64,000 bases of DNA from NCBI RefSeq assembly GCF_025791835.1, contig NZ_JAOXLP010000001.1, positions 310,001 to 374,000 of the forward strand. The letters run 5' to 3'. Positions within the stretch are counted from its first letter, which is position 1. Each line of letters starts with the position of its first letter. The notes beneath the pieces were generated by a model. That model saw nothing but the letters and a program-made list of their open reading frames with translations. It searched no databases and was not told where the DNA came from. Positions 8,556 through 16,085 of the stretch are shown in pieces. Made by a program: the position numbers and the translations under genes. Source of the stretch: Roseomonas xinghualingensis (lineage in GTDB: Bacteria; Pseudomonadota; Alphaproteobacteria; Acetobacterales; Acetobacteraceae).

Positions 8556-9202
8556 AACTCGCGATCGTCGATCCTGGCTCGGGCAACCTGGCCTCCGTGC
8601 GTCGCGCCTTCGAGCGTGCGGCGCGGGAGGAAGGGGTGGCGCTGGAGCTTTCCGTGACCACCGATGCCGCTGATGTTCTTGCGGCCGACCGCGTCGTGCT
8701 GCCGGGGCAGGGCGCCTTCGCCGCCTGCACGCGGGGGCTTTCCCTGCTGCCAGGCATGCGGGAGGCCTTGCAGGAGGCGGTGATCGCCAAGGGGCGGCCC
8801 TTCCTCGGCATCTGCGTCGGCATGCAGATGATGGCGGAGCGCGGGCTGGAGCATGGGGTGACCCCGGGCCTGGGCTGGATCGCGGGCGAGATCGCGCCGA
8901 TGGACCCGCGTGACGAGGCCGGTGCCGCGCTGCCGCTGCCGCAGATGGGCTGGAACACGCTGCGGGCGCATGGCGAGCACCCGCTTCTAGCCGGTCTGCC
9001 CGAGGGGGCGCATGCCTATTTCGTGCATTCCTATGCGCTGCAGGGCGGCCGGAAGGAGGAGCTTCTGGCCAGCACTGCCTATGGCGGCGACATCGTGGCC
9101 GTAGTCGGGCGGGACAATCTGGCTGGCACGCAGTTCCATGCCGAGAAGTCCGGCCCCGTCGGTTTGCGGATCCTTCGAAACTTCCTGTGCTGGATGCCAT
9201 GA
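8552..9202 (+). CDS. hisH: Imidazole glycerol phosphate synthase, glutaminase subunit
   Basis: Class I glutamine amidotransferase that supplies ammonia to HisF in histidine synthesis. 216 residues. The nucleophile Cys88 is in FLGICVGMQMM; the triad is completed by His196 and Glu198 in TQFHAEKSG. The start is GTG at 8552, overlapping the preceding stop by 4 bases. Its partner hisF is not in this window. Confidence 0.96.
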   Translation: MKLAIVDPGSGNLASVRRAFERAAREEGVALELSVTTDAADVLAADRVVLPGQGAFAACTRGLSLLPGMREALQEAVIAKGRPFLGICVGMQMMAERGLEHGVTPGLGWIAGEIAPMDPRDEAGAALPLPQMGWNTLRAHGEHPLLAGLPEGAHAYFVHSYALQGGRKEELLASTAYGGDIVAVVGRDNLAGTQFHAEKSGPVGLRILRNFLCWMP

Positions 9203-9774
9203 GTCAGGTTGCGCATTCGCTGTCGGTCGAGCGCGTGGAAATGCTCGAGGACGCCGATATGGCGGATCTGTGCGAGGCCACGGATGCCGCCATCATCGAG
9301 AGCGGCGGCTTCGGCTGGGTGGCGCCGCAGGGCCGTGAGGCGCTGACACGCCATTTCCGCGGCGTGCTGCTGGTGCCTGAGCGCGAGCTGTTCGTGGCGC
9401 GGTTGGATGGGCATCCGGTGGGGTCCGCGCAGCTGGTGCGGCCCGCGCGGAACAATGAGGCGCAGGCTTGGTCCGCGCATCTCACCCATGCCTACATCGC
9501 CCCCTATGCGCGCGGCCACGGGCTGGCGCGGATGCTGGTGCGGCGGGTGGAGGAGCGGGCGGCGGCACTGGGCCACCGCGTGCTGAACCTGGATGTCCGC
9601 GAGACGCAGAACACCGCTATCTCGCTCTTCGAGGGCCTTGGCTATGTGCGCTGGGGCACGCATCCGGCTTATGCGCGCATCGAAGGCCGGACCGTCGCCG
9701 GGCATCACTACTACAAGATCCTGGACCCGCAGCGCGGGCGTCCCATGGAAGCGCTGTTTCCGCAGGAAAGCTGA
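9199..9774 (+). CDS. GNAT family N-acetyltransferase within his operon
   Basis: An acetyl-CoA-dependent N-acetyltransferase fold of 191 residues. The acetyl-CoA loop is seen in [28 protein letters not shown], and the C-terminal beta-strand segment [19 protein letters not shown] is typical of the family. ATG at 9199 overlaps the hisH stop (ATGA), preferred over GTG at 9187. The gene is coupled to hisA downstream by a one-base overlap. The substrate is unknown; nothing ties it directly to histidine synthesis beyond position. Confidence 0.88.
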   Translation: MSQVAHSLSVERVEMLEDADMADLCEATDAAIIESGGFGWVAPQGREALTRHFRGVLLVPERELFVARLDGHPVGSAQLVRPARNNEAQAWSAHLTHAYIAPYARGHGLARMLVRRVEERAAALGHRVLNLDVRETQNTAISLFEGLGYVRWGTHPAYARIEGRTVAGHHYYKILDPQRGRPMEALFPQES

Positions 9775-10514
9775 TGGATTTCATCCCCTACCCCGCCATC
9801 GACCTGAAGGGCGGGCAGGTCGTGCGCCTGAAGCGCGGCGACATGGCCCAGGCCACGGTCTATGGCGACCCCGCCACCCAGGCGCGCGCCTTCGACGAAG
9901 CGGGCTTCCCATGGCTGCATGTGGTGGACCTGGACGGCGCCTTCGCCGGCAAGCCGGCCAATGTGGAAGCGGTGCGCGCCATCCTGGGCGCCACCACGCG
10001 CCCGGTGCAGCTCGGCGGCGGCATCCGGGACATGAAGACGGTGGAGGCCTGGCTGGAGGCCGGGATCGCGCGGGTGATCCTGGGCTCCGCCGCGGCGAAG
10101 AACCCGGATTTCGCGCGCGAAGCCTGCCGGGCCTTCCCGGGGAAGGTGGCGATCGGCATCGACGCGCGGGACGGCTTCGTGGCGACGGAAGGCTGGGCCG
10201 AGACGGGCACGCTGACGGCGCTGGATCTTGGATTGAAGCTGGAGGATGCCGGCGCCGCCGCCATCATCCACACCGATATCGACCGGGACGGAATGCTGGG
10301 CGGGGTGAATGTGGCCGCGACGGCGGCGCTGGCCGAACGTCTCTCCACCCCGGTGATCGCCAGCGGCGGCGTGGCGGGCCGCGCCGATCTGGATGCGCTG
10401 CGCGCCACGGGGACCATCGCCGGCGTCATCATCGGGCGGGCGCTGTATGACGGGCGGCTGACGGCGGAGGAAGCGCTGGGGGCCGCCGGGAAGACCTATC
10501 CGGCAGAAAGCTAA
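9774..10514 (+). CDS. hisA: ProFAR isomerase (HisA)
   Basis: Fourth step of histidine synthesis: isomerises ProFAR to PRFAR. A (beta/alpha)8 barrel of 246 residues. Catalytic Asp10 is in [17 protein letters not shown] and the second catalytic Asp is in [12 protein letters not shown]. Phosphate-binding glycines are in LGGGIRD and ASGGVAG. It is the last gene of the group; hisF and hisE, which often follow in alphaproteobacteria, are replaced by a minus-strand lipoprotein gene. Confidence 0.97.
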   Translation: MDFIPYPAIDLKGGQVVRLKRGDMAQATVYGDPATQARAFDEAGFPWLHVVDLDGAFAGKPANVEAVRAILGATTRPVQLGGGIRDMKTVEAWLEAGIARVILGSAAAKNPDFAREACRAFPGKVAIGIDARDGFVATEGWAETGTLTALDLGLKLEDAGAAAIIHTDIDRDGMLGGVNVAATAALAERLSTPVIASGGVAGRADLDALRATGTIAGVIIGRALYDGRLTAEEALGAAGKTYPAES

Positions 10515-10550
10515 GATCCGGGGGGCATGCCTCCAAGGACCGCAGGCGGC

Positions 10551-11000
10551 TTATCCCGTGACCAGTTCCACCAGGCACCCCGTCTCGGTCTGCCGTCCCG
10601 TGCCATTGGCACGGGCAGCGGCCCAGGTGACGCGCGCGGTGTTGCGGCTGCCATAGAGAATGACATCCAGGGCGCAGTTCCGGCCCTGGTAGAGCCAGAT
10701 TTCCGCGTCGCCTTCGGGGCGGCGGCGGGTGGGCTGGCCCAGGGCGGCGATGACGGCGTCCGGCGGCTGGCCCATCAGGGCGGCGACGCTTCCGGGCGAC
10801 GCGCGGCCTGTGGCGGGCGCGCTGGGTGGCGAAGGCGGGGCGCCGAGGCTGGTCATGCTCGCGCGATGGCTTTCCAGCACTTCCTCAAGCACCCGACTGG
10901 CGGTGCTGCCGGTGTCGGAGGAGCAGGCGGCCAGGAGAAGCGGAAGGGTAAGCGCAAGCAGGGCGCAAAGACGGATGCGGCCTGAATGGGGCGCGATCAT
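10551..11000 (-). CDS. BamE/SmpA-like lipoprotein
   Basis: A 149-residue predicted lipoprotein. The signal peptide ends in the lipobox LLAAC, giving a lipidated Cys at about residue 26. After a Pro/Ala/Ser linker the domain SVAALMGQPPDAVIAALGQPTRRRPEGDAEIWLYQGRNCALDVILY has the spacing of small BamE/SmpA-type lipoprotein domains. Homology to BamE itself is tentative. It converges on hisA, with only 36 bases between the two stops. Confidence 0.7.
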   Translation of the reverse strand: MIAPHSGRIRLCALLALTLPLLLAACSSDTGSTASRVLEEVLESHRASMTSLGAPPSPPSAPATGRASPGSVAALMGQPPDAVIAALGQPTRRRPEGDAEIWLYQGRNCALDVILYGSRNTARVTWAAARANGTGRQTETGCLVELVTG

Positions 11001-11113
11001 CGCCGGCCTTGGGTGGGGTGTGGCGCGTGCGGGGCTTCGGGCGCGGGCCTGGCTGGGCCGCGCGCCCCAGGCCGCGGTGCTGCGATGCCCCGGGCTGGCC
11101 GGGGCATCAGCGG

Positions 11114-11779
11114 TCAGGACTGGTGGTCGGTCAGGCTCGGCGCGTAGTGCTGGGCCGGGCTGATCTGGGGCGCAGCGGAGGGCACCGGCGCGGAGGCCTG
11201 GGCCTCGGTCAGCATCTCCATGCGGCCCGAGAGCTGGCCGCCATCCTCGACCGACAGGCGGCGGGTGCGGGCGACACCCAGCACGCGGCCGGTGGCGCGG
11301 ATGACCAGGGAGCCGCGGGCGGTGATGGTGCCATCGAACACGCCGGCGATCTCGGCATCCTCGACCTGCACCTCACCCCTGAACACGCCGGACTGGGTGA
11401 TCTGCAGCTCGGTGGCCTGGATCATCTGGCTCTCGACCGTGCCGTCCACGACCAGGCGCTCAGCGTCGGTCACGGTGCCCTGGAGCGAGATGCCCGTGCC
11501 AACGACCAGCGTGCGGCGCTCCGCCGTGGCGGCAGCTGGTGCCGCGGGGCGCGGGGCGCCGGCCGGGCGGGGCGGCATGGTCATGCCAGGGGCCGAGGCG
11601 GGACCCTGGGGCGCGGTCGGCTTGGGCGGCAGGCTCATTACGGGGTCCTTCGGGGCTTGGCCCGGGGTGGGACGGAAGGGCGGCACAGCCAGGTCGGGGT
11701 CGCGCATGACCGGTACGGTCGCCGGCTCTGCAGCTTCAGTGGGCCCCTGTTCGGGTGGGCGGCGGCGGAAAACGGACAT
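11114..11779 (-). CDS. Bactofilin family cytoskeletal protein
   Basis: A polymer-forming cytoskeletal protein of 221 residues. The bactofilin beta-helix core (formerly DUF583) covers about residues 88-190: RTLVVGTGISLQGTVTDAERLVVDGTVE, then regularly spaced hydrophobic/Gly turns. It is flanked by Pro-rich, probably disordered tails. Such proteins localise to the inner face of the membrane and organise cell-wall enzymes or stalk/shape functions. No M23 peptidase or other common partner is adjacent. Confidence 0.88.
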   Translation of the reverse strand: MSVFRRRPPEQGPTEAAEPATVPVMRDPDLAVPPFRPTPGQAPKDPVMSLPPKPTAPQGPASAPGMTMPPRPAGAPRPAAPAAATAERRTLVVGTGISLQGTVTDAERLVVDGTVESQMIQATELQITQSGVFRGEVQVEDAEIAGVFDGTITARGSLVIRATGRVLGVARTRRLSVEDGGQLSGRMEMLTEAQASAPVPSAAPQISPAQHYAPSLTDHQS

Positions 11780-12060
11780 GGAAATTCCCCCTGCGCGAAG
11801 GCGATCATGGCAAACGCGGCCGGCCTGGGCGTGGGATCACGCACGGACTCGGGTGGCGCCTTAGCGCGAGGGGGTCCCCCGACCCCGCGCCTGCCGAGAT
11901 CGGGCTATCACGGCCGGGAGACAGGGCACAACGGCCCGATCGAACTATCAAGACGATAATTGGGCTTTTTGCGAAGCTGGGCGGCTTCCGGGCATGCCGC
12001 CGCATGGTAAGGCGGCGTTTCGGGAGGCCGGGCGAGGCCTGGCGGCATGGGAAGGTGCAT

Positions 12061-13059
12061 ATGGCGGATCGGCAGGCGCTGGATATCCTGGGCATCGGCA
12101 ATGCCATTGTGGATGTGGTGGCCTCGGCCACCGAGGCCACGCTGGCGGAATGGAACATGCCCAAGGGCGGCATGGCCCTGATCGACGTGGCCCGCGCGGA
12201 GGCGATCCATGCCGCGATCGGCGAGGGCGTGCAGACCGGCGGCGGTTCGGCGGCCAATACCTGCGCGGCGGCGGCAGCCCTGGGCGCGAAGGTGGGCTAT
12301 CTTGGCAAGGTGGCCGATGACGCCCCCGGCCGGGCCTTCGCGGAAGATCTGAAGGCGCTGGGGATCCATTTCCCGACCAAGCCGCTGAAGGGGAGCGATC
12401 CCACGGCGCGCTGCCTGGTTCTGGTGACGCCGGACGGGCAGCGGACGATGAACACCTATCTCGGCGCCTGCGTGGCCTTCGGCGAGGAGGATGTGGACCA
12501 GGCCTCGGTGGAGGCCGCCTCGGTCACTTACCTGGAAGGGTATCTGTTCGATCCGCCGGCGGCGCAGGCGGCCTTCCGCAAGGCGTCCCTGCTCGCGCAT
12601 GCCGGTGGTCGGCGGGTGGCGATGACCCTTTCCGACGCCTTCTGCGTGGAGCGGCACCGGACGGCCTTCCTCGATTTCATCGTCAAGAACAGCGACATCG
12701 TCTTCGCCAATGAGAACGAGGCCCTGTCCCTGTTCCAGGTGGCCGATGTAGAGGCGGCGACCGAGGCCTTCCTGGCCATGGGCAAGCTGGTGGCCCTGAC
12801 CCGCAGTGAGAAGGGTAGCCGGATCATCGTGCCGAATGCTGGGCAGGGGCCGCAGGTGATCGAGGTGCCGGCGGTGCCGACCACGGTGATCGACTCCACT
12901 GGCGCGGGCGATGCCTATGCGGCGGGCTTCCTGGCGGCCCATGCGCGGGGCCTGCCCTTCGCTGAATGCGGACGCTGGGGCAGCGTGGCGGCCAGCGAGG
13001 CGATCTCCCATTTCGGGGCCAGGCCGCAGGCGGATCTGCGGAAGCTGGTCGGCGTCTGA
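12061..13059 (+). CDS. PfkB family carbohydrate/adenosine kinase
   Basis: A sugar or nucleoside kinase of 332 residues. The N-terminal LGIGNAIVDVVA and GGSAANTCAAAAALGAKVGYLGKVADD segments are PfkB signature 1. The catalytic segment DSTGAGDAYAAGFLAAHARG near residue 280 carries the GAGD motif with the general base Asp. Overall arrangement resembles bacterial adenosine kinase-like members, which is the commonest annotation for this subgroup in alphaproteobacteria. The substrate is not certain. GGAAGG precedes the ATG. It is not in an obvious operon. Confidence 0.88.
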   Translation: MADRQALDILGIGNAIVDVVASATEATLAEWNMPKGGMALIDVARAEAIHAAIGEGVQTGGGSAANTCAAAAALGAKVGYLGKVADDAPGRAFAEDLKALGIHFPTKPLKGSDPTARCLVLVTPDGQRTMNTYLGACVAFGEEDVDQASVEAASVTYLEGYLFDPPAAQAAFRKASLLAHAGGRRVAMTLSDAFCVERHRTAFLDFIVKNSDIVFANENEALSLFQVADVEAATEAFLAMGKLVALTRSEKGSRIIVPNAGQGPQVIEVPAVPTTVIDSTGAGDAYAAGFLAAHARGLPFAECGRWGSVAASEAISHFGARPQADLRKLVGV

Positions 13060-13145
13060 TCCGCGCCCGGGTCATGGCGGAAGGGCGTGACGGGCGGAAG
13101 CCGATCGGGCTCCGGCGCGTTCCGGCCCCGACAAAGGAGAACGTC

Positions 13146-13751
13146 ATGATCCGCTCGACCACCCTGTCCGCCGCCCTGGCCGCGATCGCTCTTGCGGGGC
13201 CGGCCTGGGCCCAGGGGCAGATGCAGGCCAATCCGGCGGTGCGGGAGATGCAGCGCGAGCGCGCCAGTTCCGGCGCTGCCCCCGGCGTGCCGGCGCAGAA
13301 CCAGATCGCTGCGGCGGCCGATGCCTCTCAGTTCGAGACGGCGCGGGAGTTCCTGAGGGAGGCGCGCAACTTCCTCGACCGCCGGAATGCCGGTCGGGCC
13401 ATCGAGGCGATGGAGCGCGCCGAGACGCGGCTGCTGACGAATTCGGTGGTGGCCAGCGAGGCTGGCCAGCCGCAGGACAGCGGGGCGCTAAGCCAGATCG
13501 CCTCGGCCCGCCGGTTGGCGCGGCAGGGGGATATGCGCGCGGCGCTGAATGCCCTGGACCGGGCGGAAGCGGCGCTGCTGGCCACGCCTTCCGGCCCAGG
13601 CGCGCGGCCGCTGCCCCCGAGCGTGCCGACCGCGGTGGATGTGCCGCCGCCGGTGCCGCCCTCGGCCCAGCCGCCGCAGCCGCAGGGCATGCGCCCCGCG
13701 GTGCCGCAGGGGCCGGGCGTGCCGGCGGAGCGGCTGCCCCCGCGGGGATGA
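13146..13751 (+). CDS. Periplasmic helical hypothetical protein
   Basis: Unrecognised 201-residue secreted protein. A signal peptide (MIRSTTLSAALAAIALAGPAWAQG) is followed by two similar helical segments, AREFLREARNFLDRRNAGRAIEAMERAETRLL and ASARRLARQGDMRAALNALDRAEAALL, which look like a TPR-like or helical-hairpin repeat. The last 60 residues are Pro-rich and likely disordered. AAAGGAG precedes the ATG, which decides the start; the longer open frame to 12966 overlaps the kinase gene. Function unknown. Confidence 0.8.
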   Translation: MIRSTTLSAALAAIALAGPAWAQGQMQANPAVREMQRERASSGAAPGVPAQNQIAAAADASQFETAREFLREARNFLDRRNAGRAIEAMERAETRLLTNSVVASEAGQPQDSGALSQIASARRLARQGDMRAALNALDRAEAALLATPSGPGARPLPPSVPTAVDVPPPVPPSAQPPQPQGMRPAVPQGPGVPAERLPPRG

Positions 13752-14036
13752 CCGGCACCGCCCCAGGCCCGCTTCCGTTGCATGGGCGGGACGGGGTGGG
13801 AACATCACGGAAGCACTCGCAATCTGGTCTGCGGCGCGCTATGTGTGCGCCGCAACACGCCGGACCGCCGAAGAGAAGCCCCGCCGCCCCACAAGGCCGC
13901 GGGGTCTTTATGGATGGAACTTCGGGCGGAGGCCGCTTCCCCGCCGGGGATGTGAAACTGGCGCGATCGGCCCCGCAGGGGCCGGCATCGCGCGGGTGCC
14001 GGGGCGGCCCCGGTGCCGGACGAAGGATACCGCGCG

Positions 14037-15872
14037 ATGACGCAGAACATCCGCAACGTGGCGATTATCGCCCACGTTGACCACGGCAAGACGACCCTTG
14101 TGGACAACCTGTTGAAGCAGGCGGGCGCCTTCCGCCCGAACCAGCAGGTTGCCGAGCGTGCCATGGACCGCAACGACCTGGAGCGGGAGCGTGGCATCAC
14201 GATCCTGGCCAAGTCCACGGCCGTGGAGTGGAAGGGCACCAAGATCAACATCGTGGACACGCCAGGCCACGCCGATTTCGGCGGCGAGGTGGAGCGCATC
14301 CTGTCCATGGTGGACGGCGCGATCGTGCTCTGCGACGCGGCCGAGGGCCCGCTGCCGCAGACCAAGTTCGTGCTGACCAAGGCGCTGGCCCGTGGGCTGA
14401 AGCCCATCGTGGTCATCAACAAGGTGGACCGCCAGGACGCGCGGGCCGACGAGGTGCTGAACGAGGTGTTCGACCTCTTCGCCGCCCTCGGCGCCTCCGA
14501 TGAGCAGCTGGACTTCCACACCATGTTCGCCTCGGGCCGCCAGGGCTGGGCCGACCTGACGATGGACGGGCCCCGCAAGGACCTGTCCCCGATGTTCGAC
14601 CTTATCCTGAGCCATGTGCCGGCCCCGACCGTGGATCTGGAGAAGCCCTTCGCGATGAACGCGACGATCCTGGAGGCGGACAACTTCCTGGGCCGCATCC
14701 TGACCGGGCGCATCGAGCAGGGCGTGGCGAAGGTGAACATGCCGGTGCGCGTGCTTCGCCAGGACGGCACGGTCGTCGAGACCGGCCGCCTGACCAAGCT
14801 GATGACCTTCTCCGGCCTGGACCGCGTGCCGGTGGATGAGGTGCAGGCGGGCGACATCATCGCCATCGCCGGCCTGTCCGACGCGACGATCCCGGACACC
14901 ATCGCCTCCCCCGAGGTGGTGGAGCCGCTGCCGGCCATCCCGGTCGATCCGCCGACCCTGACCATGACCTTCCGCATCAATGACGGCCCGCTGGGCGGCC
15001 GCGAGGGCAAGAAGGTTACCTCCCGCCAGATCCGCGACCGCCTGATGAAGGAGACGGAGGGCAACGTCGCCATCCGCGTGAAGGTCAGCGAGGAGGTGGA
15101 TGCCTTCGAGGTGGCCGGGCGCGGCGAGCTTCAGCTGGGCGTGCTGATCGAGACGATGCGCCGCGAGGGCTTCGAGCTGACCATCGGCCGCCCGCGCGTG
15201 CTGACCCAGATCAACCCGGAGACGGGTGCGAAGGAGGAGCCGTTCGAGGAGGTTCTGGTCGATGTCGACGAGAGCTACTCGGGCGTGGTCGTTGAGAAGC
15301 TGTCGCTCCGCAAGGGCATGATGCAGGACATGCGTCCGTCCGGCGGCGGCAAGGTTCGCCTGACCTTCCACATCCCGTCGCGCGGCCTGATCGGCTACCA
15401 CGGCGAGTTCATGACGGACACGCGTGGCACCGGCATGATGAACCGCCTGTTCCTGGGCTATCAGCCCTGGGCCGGTCCCATCGAAGGGCGCATCAAGGGC
15501 AGCCTGATCTCCAACTCGGATGGCGAGGCGGTGCAGTACTCCCTCTTCGCCCTGCAGGAGCGCGGTGCGCTCTTCGTGGATCCGGGCGTGAAGGTCTATG
15601 TCGGCATGATCCTTGGCGAGCATTCGCGCGAGAACGATCTCGACGTGAACCCGATCAAGGAGAAGAAGCTCACCAACATCCGCGCCGCCGGCAAGGATGA
15701 GGCGCTTCTGCTGACCCCGCCGCGCCGGATGAGCCTGGAGCAGGCCATCGCCTATATCGAGGAGGACGAGCTGGTGGAGGTGACGCCGACGGCGATTCGC
15801 CTGCGCAAGCGCTACCTCGATCCGAACGAGCGCAAGAAGCACGCTCGCCGCGCCGAGAGCGAGGCGGCCTGA
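14037..15872 (+). CDS. typA: Translational GTPase TypA/BipA
   Basis: A ribosome-associated GTPase of 611 residues involved in 50S assembly and stress adaptation. The G motifs are clear: AHVDHGKTT (G1), RGITI (G2), DTPGHADFGGEVERI (G3) and NKVDR (G4). The C-terminal region includes SRGLIGYHGEFMTDTRGTGMMNRLF, the TypA-specific domain. The ATG at 14037 follows a purine-rich site (gaagga). It is followed at once by a strong terminator, so it is a single-gene unit. Confidence 0.97.
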   Translation: MTQNIRNVAIIAHVDHGKTTLVDNLLKQAGAFRPNQQVAERAMDRNDLERERGITILAKSTAVEWKGTKINIVDTPGHADFGGEVERILSMVDGAIVLCDAAEGPLPQTKFVLTKALARGLKPIVVINKVDRQDARADEVLNEVFDLFAALGASDEQLDFHTMFASGRQGWADLTMDGPRKDLSPMFDLILSHVPAPTVDLEKPFAMNATILEADNFLGRILTGRIEQGVAKVNMPVRVLRQDGTVVETGRLTKLMTFSGLDRVPVDEVQAGDIIAIAGLSDATIPDTIASPEVVEPLPAIPVDPPTLTMTFRINDGPLGGREGKKVTSRQIRDRLMKETEGNVAIRVKVSEEVDAFEVAGRGELQLGVLIETMRREGFELTIGRPRVLTQINPETGAKEEPFEEVLVDVDESYSGVVVEKLSLRKGMMQDMRPSGGGKVRLTFHIPSRGLIGYHGEFMTDTRGTGMMNRLFLGYQPWAGPIEGRIKGSLISNSDGEAVQYSLFALQERGALFVDPGVKVYVGMILGEHSRENDLDVNPIKEKKLTNIRAAGKDEALLLTPPRRMSLEQAIAYIEEDELVEVTPTAIRLRKRYLDPNERKKHARRAESEAA

Positions 15873-15878
15873 TCGAAG

Positions 15879-15912
15879 GGCGGTTCCAGGTGTTCCTGGA
15901 ACCGCCTTTTTT
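15879..15912 (+). terminator. Rho-independent terminator of typA
   Basis: A perfect 12-bp stem (15879-15890 with 15895-15906), a 4-base loop and six T, starting six bases after the typA stop. Confidence 0.95.
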
Positions 15913-15913
15913 C

Positions 15914-15985
15914 GGCATGACTGCTCTAAAAAATGATCTTATTTCTGTCTTATAACTCGTTTTATGTATTTTTCCGCGACACATC
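15914..15985 (+). promoter_or_regulatory. AT-rich upstream island of the BcsC-like gene
   Basis: About 70 bases with markedly low GC in an otherwise very GC-rich region, including aaaaaatgatcttatttctg and tttatgtatttttccg. It lies 100-170 bases before the BcsC-like start. Such islands are typical of strong promoters or of MucR/Ros-type or other AT-binding regulators. Which applies is inference. Confidence 0.45.
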
Positions 15986-16085
15986 GTTGCGGTACGGACT
16001 ATAACGGGCGGAGAGCGGGATGCCGGCTGAATGCGCCGGTCGGGTAATGGCCCGGGGCCGCCTCTTGTTTGGGGGAGTTCCGGGC

